Positions 1 through 9,173 of a stretch of DNA of 64,000 nt are shown here, piece after piece (the stretch's first letter is position 1; the number at the start of each line of letters is the position of its first letter). This DNA is from Micromonospora avicenniae (GTDB lineage: Bacteria; Actinomycetota; Actinomycetes; Mycobacteriales; Micromonosporaceae): contig NZ_FTNF01000007.1 of assembly GCF_900156065.1 (NCBI RefSeq), positions 231,985 to 295,984 of the forward strand. Reading direction: 5' to 3'. A program made the position numbers and the translations under genes. The notes under the pieces are model-generated. The model worked only from the letters and a program-made list of their open reading frames with translations. It did no database searches and was not told the origin of the DNA.

Positions 1-2
1 CG

Positions 3-266
3 CTCTCCACCGAGGAGACCGCCCGGGGCAAGCCGGCGCCGGACGTCTACCTCGCCGTGGCGCAGCGGCTGGGGGTCGCTCCCGCGCGCTGCGCCGCCGT
101 GGAGGACTCGTCGAACGGGGTGCGTTCGGCGGCTGCCGCCGGCATGCGGGTGGTGGCGATCCCGCACGGCTCGTACCCGCTGGACGAGGACGCCGCCGAG
201 CTCGCCGCCGTGACGCTCGGCTCGGTCGACGAGCTGACGCCCGAGGTGGTGGCGCGGCTCTCGTGA
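3..266 (+). CDS. HAD-superfamily phosphatase, C-terminal part (5' end outside window)
   Basis: The frame is open from the window edge, so only the last 87 residues are visible. They contain HAD motif III (the lysine in GKPAPDVYL) and motif IV (AVEDSSNG, whose acidic residues bind Mg2+), followed by the usual glycine-rich helix region (AAAAGMRVVAIPHG). This is typical of HAD subfamily IA phosphatases and beta-phosphoglucomutase-like enzymes, which dephosphorylate or isomerise small phospho-metabolites in the cytoplasm. The nucleophile motif DxDxT lies upstream of the window, so the substrate cannot be guessed. The gene ends at TGA about 100 bases before an oxidoreductase on the same strand. 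Confidence 0.85.
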   Translation, partial: LSTEETARGKPAPDVYLAVAQRLGVAPARCAAVEDSSNGVRSAAAAGMRVVAIPHGSYPLDEDAAELAAVTLGSVDELTPEVVARLS

Positions 267-365
267 ACCGCCGCCCCGGCAGTGCCCACCGCCTACGGTC
301 GGTGCAGGGGGCAGTGGCGTGCACACCAGGGGTTCCGGTACAGGGCAGGTCAGGAGGAGACCGCG

Positions 366-1379
366 ATGAAGGCGATCGTTTACGAGCAGACCGGCGACCC
401 GTCGGTGCTTCAGCTGGTCGATCGGCCGGTGCCGGAGCCGGGACCGGGTGAGGTCCTGGTGCGGGTCGCCGTCTCCGGCGTCAACCCGACCGACTGGAAG
501 GCCCGGCGGCTCTGGCCGATCCCTGCCGGGTGGCAGATTCCGGGGCAGGACGGCGCCGGGGTGATCGAGGCGGTCGGCGAGGGTGTGGACCAGCAGCTGA
601 TCGGCGAGCGGGTCTGGATCTGGGAGGCCGCCTGGCAGCGGCCGTGGGGCACCGCCGCCGAGTACACAGTGGTTCCGGTCCGGCAGGCGGTGAGCCTGGG
701 TTCCGCCTCGTTCGACCTGGGCGCGTGCCTCGGCATTCCGTTCCTCACCGCGCACCGTTGCCTGACCGTCGGCGAGTACATGCCCCAGAAGTTGCACGCC
801 GGCGCGCTCAGCGACCACACGGTGTTGGTGCAGGGCGGCGCGGGTGCGGTGGGCAACGCCGCGATCCAGTTGGCCCGTTGGGCCGATGCCTGCGTCATCG
901 CCACGGTGAGCAGCGCGGAGAAGGCGCAGCTCGCGGCGGCGGCCGGCGCCAGCCACGTGATCAACTACCGCGAGCAGAACGTGGTCGAGGAGGTCCGCAA
1001 GATCGCGCCCGACGGGGTGCACACGATCGTCGAGGTCGCTCCCGCGGTGAACGCGGCCATGGACGCGCAGGTGCTGCGCAACGGCGGGGCGGTCTGCGTC
1101 TACGCCAACGACGGCGGCGACGAGGTCACCATCCCGATCCGCCCCTCGATGACCCCGAACGCGCGCTGGCAGTTCGTGCTGGTCTACACCGAGCCGAAGG
1201 CGGCCAAGGCCCACGCGGTCCGCGACGTGTGCGCCGCCGTGGTGCAGGGGGCGATCCGGGTGGGCGAGGAGGCCGGGCTGCCGCTGCACCACCATTCGCT
1301 GTCCGCGGCCGCCGCGGCCCATCAGGCGGTGGAGAACTCGGTGGTCGGAAAGGTGCTGATCAGCACCAGCGAGCAGTGA
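366..1379 (+). CDS. Zinc-independent MDR-family NADPH:quinone oxidoreductase
   Basis: Protein of 337 residues in the medium-chain dehydrogenase/reductase family. The N-terminal GroES-like domain (residues ~1-130, with EPGPGEVLVRV and GVNPTDWK) lacks the cysteine ligands of zinc alcohol dehydrogenases, which points to the quinone-reductase branch. The Rossmann fold follows, with VQGGAGAVG as the dinucleotide loop and a downstream GASHVINYRE that typically contacts the NADPH phosphate region. Expected role is NADPH-dependent reduction of quinones or enones in the cytoplasm. The ATG at 366 is chosen because AGGAGGAGA lies just upstream; an in-frame upstream start at 282 has no comparable site. 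The gene appears monocistronic. Confidence 0.9.
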   Translation: MKAIVYEQTGDPSVLQLVDRPVPEPGPGEVLVRVAVSGVNPTDWKARRLWPIPAGWQIPGQDGAGVIEAVGEGVDQQLIGERVWIWEAAWQRPWGTAAEYTVVPVRQAVSLGSASFDLGACLGIPFLTAHRCLTVGEYMPQKLHAGALSDHTVLVQGGAGAVGNAAIQLARWADACVIATVSSAEKAQLAAAAGASHVINYREQNVVEEVRKIAPDGVHTIVEVAPAVNAAMDAQVLRNGGAVCVYANDGGDEVTIPIRPSMTPNARWQFVLVYTEPKAAKAHAVRDVCAAVVQGAIRVGEEAGLPLHHHSLSAAAAAHQAVENSVVGKVLISTSEQ

Positions 1380-1553
1380 CGACCAGCAGTGAACGGATTT
1401 CCCCGTCATCGGGACGGAGGCGAACAACTCTCGCAATAATGGATTTGCGGGTCGCCCCGCGTGGAACGGGCGGCCCCGGCGCGGTGCGAACGCCGGGGCC
1501 GCCCCTGGGGAGGAGAGTCTCTCCTCAGTCAGGCGTCAGCCCGTGCGGAAACG

Positions 1554-3203
1554 TTACTGGGGACTCAGCTCCCGTACGGTGAGTTCACCGTCGGCGTACC
1601 GCGAACGGACGACCTTCTTGTCGAACTTGCCGACGCTCGTCTTCGGCACCGCGTCGATGAAGGCCCACCGCTCCGGCAACTGCCAGCGGGCCACCGACGC
1701 GGAGAGGAAGTCCCGCAGTTCCTCGGCGTCGACCGAGGCGCCCTCCCGGACCACCACCGTCGCCAGCGGTCGTTCGTCCCAGCGTTCGTCCGGCACCCCG
1801 ACCACGCAGGCTTCGAGCACGGCCGGGTGCGCCATCAGGGCGTTCTCCAACTCCACCGAGGAGATCCACTCCCCACCCGACTTGATGACGTCCTTCGCCC
1901 GGTCGGTGAGCGTGATGAAGCCGTCCGGCGAGAGCATCCCCACGTCGCCGGTACGCAGCCAGCCGCCGCGGAACTTCTCCTCGTCCGGGGTGTCCTCGCC
2001 GACGTACCGTGCGGTGACCCACGGTCCGCGGACCTCCAGCTCACCCACGGACGTGCCGTCGGCGGACATCGGCTCCCCGTCCGGCCCGACGATCCGCGCC
2101 CGCACGCCGGCCGGGATCCGCCCCTGCGTGTAGCGGTAGCGCCAGGCCTCCTCGCCGGTCGCCCCGGCGGGCGGCCGGGAGACCGAGCCCAGCGGCGACA
2201 TCTCCGTCATGCCCCAGGCGTGCACGACCTGGATGCCGTACCGCTCGGCGAAGGCGCGCATCAGCGCCGGCGGGCAGGCCGAACCGCCGACGATCACCTC
2301 CTTCAAGGAGGAGATGTCCACCTCATGGGTGTCCAGGTAGTTCAGCAGATCGGCCCAGATCGTCGGCACCGCACCCGCCAGGGTGGGCCGCTCGGCGGCG
2401 ATCATCTCGGCGATCGGCGCGGCCTGCAGGAAGCGGTCCGGCATGAGCAGCGAGGCGCCGGAGAGGAACGTCGCGAACGGCAGCCCCCAGGACATCGCGT
2501 GGAACATGGGCACGATGGCCAGCTCCCGGTCGGTCGGGCCGAGGCCGAAGCCCTCCGGCATGCAGACCTGGAGCGTGTGCAGGTAGATCGAGCGGTGCGA
2601 GTACGCCACGCCCTTCGGGTTGCCGGTGGTGCCCGAGGTGTAGCAGAGCGCGGCCGCGTCCCGCTCGTTCACCTCCGGCCAGTCGTACGTGTCGGAGCGA
2701 CCGGCGAGCAGGTCGTCCCACCGGTGCACGACGATCCGGTCGCCGGCCGCCTCGACGAGCGGCGCCGGATCGCCGCCACCGACCACGACCACGTGCCGCA
2801 CCGTGGTCATCGCCCCGATCGACCGCGCCAGGAGCGGAATCAGTGTGGTGTCGACCAGCACCACCCGGTCCTCGGCGTGGTTCGCGATGTAGGCGACCTG
2901 GTCCGGGAAGAGACGGATGTTCAGCGTGTGCAGCACGGCGCCCATGCTCGGCACCGCGAAGTACGCGACCAGGTGCTCGTTGTTGTTCCACATGAAGGTG
3001 GCGACGCGCTCGTCTCCGGTCACGCCGCACTCGGCGCGCAATCCGTGAGCGAGGCGAGCGGCGGCCCGCCCGACCTCGGCGTACGTCATCCGGTGGGGCT
3101 CGGCGCCGGTCCACGTGACCGACTCGGCCGTGCCGTGCACGGTGGCGCCGTGGTCGAGGATCCGGGAGACCTGGAGGGGGGCGTCCATCATCGTGCTACG
3201 CAT
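1554..3203 (-). CDS. Long-chain fatty-acid--CoA ligase (AMP-forming)
   Basis: A 549-residue member of the ANL adenylation superfamily. It carries the P-loop-like core YTSGTTGNPKGV, the A5-type motif HAWGMTEMSP, the A7-type RTGDVG and the C-terminal catalytic lysine region near KTSVGKFDKK. The reaction is acyl-AMP formation then transfer to CoA, feeding beta-oxidation or lipid synthesis. The ATG at 3203 is preferred over a GTG at 3230 because TAATTT sits exactly 7 bases upstream, the arrangement of a leaderless actinobacterial promoter. It diverges from the Nudix gene at 3287. FadD-type assignment is confident; chain length preference is not visible. Confidence 0.93.
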   Translation of the reverse strand: MRSTMMDAPLQVSRILDHGATVHGTAESVTWTGAEPHRMTYAEVGRAAARLAHGLRAECGVTGDERVATFMWNNNEHLVAYFAVPSMGAVLHTLNIRLFPDQVAYIANHAEDRVVLVDTTLIPLLARSIGAMTTVRHVVVVGGGDPAPLVEAAGDRIVVHRWDDLLAGRSDTYDWPEVNERDAAALCYTSGTTGNPKGVAYSHRSIYLHTLQVCMPEGFGLGPTDRELAIVPMFHAMSWGLPFATFLSGASLLMPDRFLQAAPIAEMIAAERPTLAGAVPTIWADLLNYLDTHEVDISSLKEVIVGGSACPPALMRAFAERYGIQVVHAWGMTEMSPLGSVSRPPAGATGEEAWRYRYTQGRIPAGVRARIVGPDGEPMSADGTSVGELEVRGPWVTARYVGEDTPDEEKFRGGWLRTGDVGMLSPDGFITLTDRAKDVIKSGGEWISSVELENALMAHPAVLEACVVGVPDERWDERPLATVVVREGASVDAEELRDFLSASVARWQLPERWAFIDAVPKTSVGKFDKKVVRSRYADGELTVRELSPQ

Positions 3204-3286
3204 GGGTGACAAATTAGTGTCGCCGGTCACACCTTGGGAACCCCGGAAACCCGGTCGCCTCCGGCCGCGACTCGTAGATTGTCCGG
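3204..3286. promoter_or_regulatory. Divergent leaderless promoters for acyl-CoA ligase and Nudix hydrolase
   Basis: On the minus strand TAATTT (3211-3216) ends 7 bases before the ligase ATG. On the plus strand TAGATT (3275-3280) ends 6 bases before the Nudix GTG. Both match the TAnnnT -10 pattern at the distance expected when transcription begins on the start codon. No Shine-Dalgarno is seen for either gene. This is inferred from spacing only. Confidence 0.55.
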
Positions 3287-3778
3287 GTGAGCATCTCCTG
3301 GGCCGATTCGTACGTGGGTCAGCTGCGCGCCCTGGCCGGGGACCGGACGCTGATGTTCGTCGGGGCCCGAGCGGTGGTGCGGGACAACGCCGGTCGGGTT
3401 CTGCTGATCCGGCGGTCGGACAACGGCCAGTGGGCGATGCCGGCCGGCGCGATGGAGCTCGGTGAGTCGATCGCCGACTGCGCGGTACGCGAGGTGCGCG
3501 AGGAGACCGGGCTGCGGGCCCTTCGGGTGTGCGCTTTCGCCCTCTACACCGGACCCGACCGGACGCACACCAACATGTACGGCCACACGTACCAGATCTT
3601 CACGACCGCGTTCCGGGTGGAGGAGTGGGACGGCACGCTGTCCCGGGTGACCGACGAGACCACCGACGCCGGCTTCTTCCACCGGGAGCAGTTCCCGGCG
3701 CCGCTCTCCCCTTCGGTCCTGGAGACCCTGGCCGATCTGGACGTCTTCGAACAGACCAACCGCCTGATCCTCAAGTGA
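3287..3778 (+). CDS. Nudix hydrolase
   Basis: A 163-residue single-domain protein. The Nudix box is canonical at residues 54-76 (G54, E60, then REVREETGL at 68-76), so the Mg2+-binding glutamates are intact and the enzyme should be active. It would hydrolyse a nucleoside diphosphate linked to another group; substrate class is not readable from the sequence. The C-terminal region (FTTAFRVEEWDG, then GFFHREQFP) is typical of small bacterial Nudix proteins of the MutT/ADP-ribose group. The GTG start is supported by a leaderless -10 box 6 bases upstream. Confidence 0.92.
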   Translation: MSISWADSYVGQLRALAGDRTLMFVGARAVVRDNAGRVLLIRRSDNGQWAMPAGAMELGESIADCAVREVREETGLRALRVCAFALYTGPDRTHTNMYGHTYQIFTTAFRVEEWDGTLSRVTDETTDAGFFHREQFPAPLSPSVLETLADLDVFEQTNRLILK

Positions 3779-3780
3779 GC

Positions 3781-3888
3781 GCCGCGCCCCCGCGGGGTCC
3801 GGCCGGATCCGCCGGCGCCGGCCCGGGCCGGTGACCGCCGCGCCCTGTCGGGACCCGGCCGGGGCCCGCCGGCGCGGGCCCGGGCCGG
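3781..3888. repeat. Tandem ~52-bp GC-rich duplication between convergent genes
   Basis: Two direct copies (3781-3831 and 3837-3888) begin with GCCGCGCCC and end with CCCGGGCCGG, with most internal positions identical. They fill the whole gap between the Nudix stop and the exporter stop. Both are self-complementary enough to fold, so a bidirectional terminator role is likely but unproven. Confidence 0.6.
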
Positions 3889-3889
3889 G

Positions 3890-5566
3890 TCAGATCATCG
3901 TCTGGGACTGCGCCTCCATCTGGGCGGCCGCCTGCTCCTTCGACTCCTTCGACAGCGGCTCGCCGCCGGCCGCCGGCGCCTTGCCGCCGAGCGGGTCGGC
4001 ACCGCCGGTGGCGCCCTGCGGGCTGGCGCCGCGCAGCAGGGCGTTCGGCATGGCGACGGTGACCAGCACGGCCACGATCGCGATCAGCCCGGCGGTCAGG
4101 AAGACCGGGTGCAGCGCCGCCACGAACGCTTCCTGGATCGCGTTACGGACCGGGCCGGGCAGCGCCATGATGGTCGCCGGGTCGTTGATCGAGATGTTCG
4201 TTCCGCCGGCCGCCTCCGCGGCGGCCCGCTGGTCGGGCGGCAGCTGGGCGAGCGCGCCGGGCAACCGGCTGGCCAGCCCGGTGGCGAGCCCCGACGAGAG
4301 CACGGTGCCGAGGATGGCGACCCCGAACGAACCGCCGAGCGACCGGAAGAAGGTCGCCGATGAGGTGCCGGCGCCCAGGTCCCGGACGGAGACGGCGTTC
4401 TGCACGGCGAGGATCAGCGACTGCATGCAGAGACCCAGCCCGACGCCGATCACCACCATGTAGAGGAAGGCCAGCCAGAGCGTGGTCGCGACGTGCAGCT
4501 GGGTGAAGAGCAGCATGCCGACGACCAGCACCACCGAGCCGACGACCGGGAACCACTTGTACCGACCGATCCGGGTCATCGCCCGGCCGGTGAGGATCGA
4601 GGTACCGATGATGCCGACCATCATCGGCAGCATCAGCAGACCGCTCTCGGTCGGCGAGGCGCCCTTGACGATCTGGAGGTAGAGCGGGATGAAGATGATC
4701 GACCCGAACATCACCAGACCGATGACGAAGACGGCGGTGTTGGCCAGCGCGAAGGTGCGCAGGCGGAACAGGTGCAGCGGCAGGATCGGCTCCGCGACCC
4801 GGCGTTCCTGGAGCACGAAGAGCGCGCTGAGCACCGCTCCGGCCACGATGAGCCCGATGATCACGCCGGAGCCCCAGGCGTACTCGTTGCCGCCCCAGCT
4901 CAGCGCCAGCAGGATGGCGCTCACCCCGGCCACCAGCAGCGCCGCGCCAAGCCAGTCGACGGTGCGCTCCCGATGCTCGAACGGGATCAGCCGCATCACG
5001 TGGTAGCAGACCACGATGGCCACGAGGGCCAGCGGCACGTTGATGTAGAAGATCCACCGCCAGTTCGTCTCCGCGAAGTACCCGCCGACAAGCGGGCCGG
5101 CCACCGAGGCGATACCGAAGACCGCGCCGAAGAGACCCTGGTAGCGGCCACGTTCCCGGGGCGAGAGCACGTCCGAGATGATGGTGAACGCGAGCGTGAT
5201 CAGACCGCCCGCGCCCAGGCCCTGCACACCCCGGGTGAGGATCAGCTGGGTCATGTTCTGTGACAGCCCGGCCAGCAGCGAACCGACCAGGAACGCGCCG
5301 ATCGCGAAGAGGAACACCGGACGGCGGCCGTAGAGGTCGGAAATCTTGCCGTACAGCGGGGTCGACGCGGTCGAGGCGAGCAGGTACGCGGTCACCACCC
5401 ACGAGTAGTGGCTGATCCCGCCCAGCTCGCCGACGATGGTCGGCAGGGCCGTACCGACGATGGTCTGGTCGAGTGCCGCGAGCAGCATGCCGGTCATCAG
5501 GCCGATCATGAGCAGGCGAATCTGTCGGCTGTTCAGCACGGTCGCGGCTGGGGCTTCGCTGGTCAC
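3890..5566 (-). CDS. MFS multidrug exporter, DHA2 (EmrB/QacA) family
   Basis: A 558-residue, roughly 14-helix membrane protein. The first helix carries the DHA2 signature around LAALDQTIVGTALPTI. The motif A region is present as GKISDLYGRRPVFL between helices 2 and 3, and the antiporter motif C-like stretch is SVAGPLVGGYF. It would export hydrophobic compounds in exchange for protons. The C-terminal cytoplasmic tail of about 50 residues is rich in Ala, Gly and Lys/Glu and looks unstructured. The GTG at 5566 has a purine-rich GAAAGAAGGG just upstream. No adjacent regulator is present, so its inducer is unknown. Confidence 0.92.
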   Translation of the reverse strand: MTSEAPAATVLNSRQIRLLMIGLMTGMLLAALDQTIVGTALPTIVGELGGISHYSWVVTAYLLASTASTPLYGKISDLYGRRPVFLFAIGAFLVGSLLAGLSQNMTQLILTRGVQGLGAGGLITLAFTIISDVLSPRERGRYQGLFGAVFGIASVAGPLVGGYFAETNWRWIFYINVPLALVAIVVCYHVMRLIPFEHRERTVDWLGAALLVAGVSAILLALSWGGNEYAWGSGVIIGLIVAGAVLSALFVLQERRVAEPILPLHLFRLRTFALANTAVFVIGLVMFGSIIFIPLYLQIVKGASPTESGLLMLPMMVGIIGTSILTGRAMTRIGRYKWFPVVGSVVLVVGMLLFTQLHVATTLWLAFLYMVVIGVGLGLCMQSLILAVQNAVSVRDLGAGTSSATFFRSLGGSFGVAILGTVLSSGLATGLASRLPGALAQLPPDQRAAAEAAGGTNISINDPATIMALPGPVRNAIQEAFVAALHPVFLTAGLIAIVAVLVTVAMPNALLRGASPQGATGGADPLGGKAPAAGGEPLSKESKEQAAAQMEAQSQTMI

Positions 5567-5706
5567 CCGCCCTTCTTTCCCGGCGTACGAGGAACATGCC
5601 CCGCACGGCGAGGCTTCCGCACGTCGATCATGAGATTGGCGGCGCTGCGGAGATCGAGACCGCCGCCAACCTCATCATCGGCGCTGTCCGGACGGGTGGT
5701 GCGGGG

Positions 5707-6258
5707 TCAGCCGGCGGGGTTGGCGAAGCGTTCGACGATCTTGGCGCAGAACGCCGGCAGGTCGTCCGGTTTGCGGCTGCTGACCAGCCCACCGTCGGTG
5801 ACGCACGGCTCGTCGACCCAGGTCGCCCCGGCGTTCGTCAGGTCGGTACGCAGGCTCGGCCAGGAGGTGATCCGCCGTCCGCGCACCACGTCCGCCTCGA
5901 TCAGCGTCCACGGCCCGTGGCAGATCACCCCGACCGGCTTGCCGGCGTCGAAGAACGCCCGCACGAACCGGACCGCGTCCGGATCCGTACGCAGGAAGTC
6001 CGGATTCGCCACCCCACCCGGCAGCACGAGCGCGTCGTAGCCACCGGCGTCCGCGTCGGCCACCGTGACGTCCACGTCGTACGGCTTGGACTGGTCGAGG
6101 TGGTTGAACGACTGGACCGAGCCGGCCTTGAGCGAGACCAGCTCGACGGTCGCGCCCGCCTTCTCCACCGCCTCGCGGGGCTGTACGTACTCGACCTCCT
6201 CCACCCCGTCGGCGGCCAGGAACGCGATCCGCTTGCCCTGAAGTGTCATCGCTGACAT
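5707..6258 (-). CDS. DJ-1/PfpI family protein (general stress / glyoxalase-like)
   Basis: A 183-residue class I glutamine-amidotransferase-fold protein. It contains the nucleophile elbow GVICHGPW with the reactive cysteine, the upstream glutamate region (ADGVEEVEY), and the conserved GGVANPDFLR. This matches PfpI/YraA/Hsp31-like subgroup proteins, which act as proteases, deglycases or glyoxalases depending on the member; sequence alone does not separate these. Start ATG at 6258 has a strong AAGGAG site. It is divergent from the heptose gene hldE, with about 130 bases between them. Confidence 0.92.
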   Translation of the reverse strand: MSAMTLQGKRIAFLAADGVEEVEYVQPREAVEKAGATVELVSLKAGSVQSFNHLDQSKPYDVDVTVADADAGGYDALVLPGGVANPDFLRTDPDAVRFVRAFFDAGKPVGVICHGPWTLIEADVVRGRRITSWPSLRTDLTNAGATWVDEPCVTDGGLVSSRKPDDLPAFCAKIVERFANPAG

Positions 6259-6388
6259 CTCGTTGCATCTCCTTTCCGAGGGGTACCTACGGATCGTTCC
6301 CGGGACACCAGGTGCGAAACCCCCGGCCTAGTGGGCGCTGCGCCGGAGACCTGGTTTGACCCCTCGGGCCGGGGGGATCCGGAACGAC

Positions 6389-8284
6389 ATGGCAGGAGCA
6401 GCAGCGGAACAGCGGCGGCTCGCCGGCGTTGTGGAAAGCTGGCAGGGACGCCCGGTCCTGGTGATCGGTGACGCCATGCTCGACGAGTGGCGGTTCGCGG
6501 AGTCCGACCGGCTCTGCCGGGAGGCGCCCGCACCGGTGCTCACCCTCCGCCGCCGGATCTCCGCGGCGGGCGGAGCGGCGAACACCGCGGTCAACGTCGC
6601 CGCGCTCGGCGGCCGCGCGGTACTGGTGGCCCCGGTCGGCGCCGACGTGGCCGGCGACGAACTGCACGACTGCCTCGACCGGGCGGGAGTCTGGGACCGT
6701 ACGGTCAACCAGCCCGGCCGCCCGACACCCTTGAAGCGGAGGATGCTGGCCGGGAACCAGATCCTGCTCCGCGAGGACTCCGGCGAGCCGGACGACCCGC
6801 TGGACCCGGACGGGGTGCAGCGCCTGCTCACCGCCCTGGACTGCGCCACGGAGGAGCTGCGCGCCGTCGCCGGCGGGGAGCCTCCCACCCTGGTGGTCTG
6901 CGACTACGGACTCGGCGCACTACCCACGCCGGTACGCGCCTGGCTGGTCGCCAACCGGGAGCGGTTCGCCACCGTGGCGCTGGACGCGCACGACCTCGCT
7001 GATTGGCGCGGCCTCGCCCCGACCGTCGTGACCCCCAGCTTCGCCGAAGCGACCCGCCTGCTGGCCCGGGCGACCCGGCGCAGCGCCGGCCCCGAGCTGC
7101 ACCTCGACCACCCGGACGGCGATCCGGCCGACGGCCCGTCCGAGCTGACCGTCGGCGCCGCTCCGGGTGACCGTACGCCCAGGGCGGAGGAACCCCGGGG
7201 CGTCGGCGCGGCGGTCCGGACGAACTCCGGCCCGCCATCGCCCGACCCGGCCGGTCCCGACTCCTCGGCCGCGGATCTGGACGTGACGAGCCGTACGGCC
7301 CGGATCGACCGGACCGGCCCCACCGGGGAGCCGACACCGGGTGAGAGCCGCGTTGCGATGACCGGCGACGGGCTCAGCGTGACCGCCACCGGAGTGACGG
7401 TGAACGCGGCGGCCGGCGAGGGCGTCGATCGCGCGATGCTTGCCGAGTCACGCCTCGCCGAACTGCACGCGCACACCGGCGCGGACGTGGTGGCGGTGAC
7501 CCTGGACACCGAGGGCGCGGTGGTCGGCACGGCCGACGGTGAGCGGCGGCGCAGCCACAGCACGCCGGTGCCGGCCAGCCACGCGGTCGGGGCCGGCGAC
7601 GCGTACCTGGCGGCGATGACGCTCGCTCTGGCCGCCGGTGCGCCGCTGTCGACCGCCGCCCAGCTCGCGCAGCTCACCGCCACCATCACCGTCTCCGACA
7701 CCGGAACCTGCGTCTGCCGCCGCGACGATCTGCTCGCCGCGCTCGACCAGCCGGTGCAGGACCAGGGCCGTCCCGTGGTGATCGACGCGGACGAGCTGGC
7801 GGCCATCGTGGAGACCCAACGCGACAGCGGCCGATCGGTCGTCTTCACCAACGGCTGCTTCGACGTGTTGCACCGAGGCCACGTCCGCTACCTGGAACAG
7901 GCCCGCACCCTGGGTGACCTCCTGATCGTGGCGGTGAACTCCGATGAGAGCGTGCGGCGCCTCAAGGGGGCGGACCGCCCGGTGAACCCGGTCGAGGACC
8001 GGGCCGCGCTGCTCGCCGCCCTCTCCTGCGTCGACCACGTGGTGGTCTTCGAGGAGGACTCACCGGCCTCGCTGATCAAGGTGGTCCGCCCCGACGTGTA
8101 CGTCAAGGGCGGCGACTACCCGCCGGAGATGGTGCCGGAGGCGCCACTGGTCCGCCGGCTGGGCGGGCAGGTCCGCACCCTCGGGTACGTGCCGGACCGG
8201 TCCACGTCGCAGATCATCGAGCGGATCCGTACGCACAGCCAGGAGCGGGAGACCGACCCGTCACTGTCCAGCAAGCCGTCGTGA
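6389..8284 (+). CDS. hldE: Bifunctional heptose-7-phosphate kinase / heptose-1-phosphate nucleotidyltransferase (HldE/RfaE-like)
   Basis: Two enzymes are fused. The N-terminal ribokinase (PfkB) half shows GDAMLDEW, the substrate loop SAAGGAANTAVNVAALGG and the catalytic GAGDAYLAAM (about residue 400). The C-terminal half is a nucleotidyltransferase with TNGCFDVLHRGH (about residue 487) and VRPDVYVKGGDY. Together they would phosphorylate heptose-7-phosphate at C1 and activate the sugar as NDP-heptose. The kinase domain is interrupted by about 115 low-complexity residues (roughly 236-350) rich in Pro, Gly, Asp and Ala, so the protein is 631 residues against about 477 in enteric HldE. ATG 6389 follows a GGGGGGAT run; a TTG at 6356 is the alternative. 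It overlaps the GT2 gene by 4 bases. Confidence 0.88.
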   Translation: MAGAAAEQRRLAGVVESWQGRPVLVIGDAMLDEWRFAESDRLCREAPAPVLTLRRRISAAGGAANTAVNVAALGGRAVLVAPVGADVAGDELHDCLDRAGVWDRTVNQPGRPTPLKRRMLAGNQILLREDSGEPDDPLDPDGVQRLLTALDCATEELRAVAGGEPPTLVVCDYGLGALPTPVRAWLVANRERFATVALDAHDLADWRGLAPTVVTPSFAEATRLLARATRRSAGPELHLDHPDGDPADGPSELTVGAAPGDRTPRAEEPRGVGAAVRTNSGPPSPDPAGPDSSAADLDVTSRTARIDRTGPTGEPTPGESRVAMTGDGLSVTATGVTVNAAAGEGVDRAMLAESRLAELHAHTGADVVAVTLDTEGAVVGTADGERRRSHSTPVPASHAVGAGDAYLAAMTLALAAGAPLSTAAQLAQLTATITVSDTGTCVCRRDDLLAALDQPVQDQGRPVVIDADELAAIVETQRDSGRSVVFTNGCFDVLHRGHVRYLEQARTLGDLLIVAVNSDESVRRLKGADRPVNPVEDRAALLAALSCVDHVVVFEEDSPASLIKVVRPDVYVKGGDYPPEMVPEAPLVRRLGGQVRTLGYVPDRSTSQIIERIRTHSQERETDPSLSSKPS

Positions 8285-9159
8285 ACCGGCCACTCGATCC
8301 GGGCGCCCCGGAGCGGTTCCGCGCCGACCGGATGGTCGACGTGCTGATCCCGACCCGTAACCGCCCCGCCGAGCTGGCGGTCACCCTCTCCGGGCTGGCG
8401 GCCCAGGACGGGGTGCCCGGGTTCGGGGTGGTGGTGAGCGACCAGTCCGACGGGGAACCGGCGTACGCCCACCCGGCGGCCGCCACCATGGTGCGGGCGC
8501 TGCGGCACCGGGGTCACCCGGTACTGCTCACCCGCCGGCTGCCCCGCCGCGGGCTGGCCGAGCACCGGGCCTACCTGCTGGCCGCCTCGGCCGCCCGGTA
8601 CGTGCTATGCCTGGACGACGACGTCTGGTTGGAACCGGGGACGCTGCACCGGCTGGTGACCGCGCTGGCCGATCTGGGCTGCGGGTTCGTGGGCAACGCC
8701 GTGCACGGCCTGTCCTACGTCGACGACGTACGGCCGGAGACCCACGGGCACTACGAGGAGTGGGAGGCCACCCCGGTGCCCGAGCGGATCCGCCCGGGCA
8801 CGCCCGAGTGGGACCGGGCGCGGATCCACTCGGCGGCGAACCTGCTGCACGTCACGGAGAAGCTGGAGCTGCCGCCCGATGCCTGGCGCGCGTACAAGGT
8901 CTCCTGGATCGGCGGATGCGTCCTGTACGACCGGGCGAAGCTGGTCGACTCGGGCGGCTTCGACTTCTGGCGCAGGGTGCAGGAGAAACACCAGGGCGAG
9001 GACGTCGCCGCCCAGCTCGCCGTCCTCGCCCGCCACGGCGGCGCGGGGGTGCTGCCCAGCGGGGCGTACCACCTGGAGTCGCCGACCACCGTCACGGAGC
9101 GGGACGTCGAGGCGTGGGAGGTCGTCCTCGCCGACGAGGACGCCGCGCAGCCGGCCTGA
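8281..9159 (+). CDS. Family 2 glycosyltransferase
   Basis: A 292-residue GT-A fold glycosyltransferase. It opens with VDVLIPTRNRPAELAVTL, the nucleotide-sugar-binding start of GT2 enzymes, and has the metal-binding acidic cluster CLDDDVW around residue 115. There are no membrane segments, so it acts at the cytoplasmic face on a nucleotide sugar. The GTG start overlaps the hldE stop (GTGA), implying translational coupling and a shared pathway, plausibly adding the heptose or a neighbouring sugar to a cell-surface glycan. Acceptor and donor are not deducible. Confidence 0.9.
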   Translation: MNRPLDPGAPERFRADRMVDVLIPTRNRPAELAVTLSGLAAQDGVPGFGVVVSDQSDGEPAYAHPAAATMVRALRHRGHPVLLTRRLPRRGLAEHRAYLLAASAARYVLCLDDDVWLEPGTLHRLVTALADLGCGFVGNAVHGLSYVDDVRPETHGHYEEWEATPVPERIRPGTPEWDRARIHSAANLLHVTEKLELPPDAWRAYKVSWIGGCVLYDRAKLVDSGGFDFWRRVQEKHQGEDVAAQLAVLARHGGAGVLPSGAYHLESPTTVTERDVEAWEVVLADEDAAQPA

Positions 9160-9173
9160 GCGACCGCCAGTGC

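Noticed and set aside
530..1582. Long plus-strand frame over the quinone oxidoreductase
   Set aside because: Arg/Gly-rich translation in a +2 shift of a clearly recognised gene; typical of high-GC DNA.
3781..3888. CRISPR-like array
   Set aside because: Only two GC-rich units, unequal and without spacers; no cas genes in the window.
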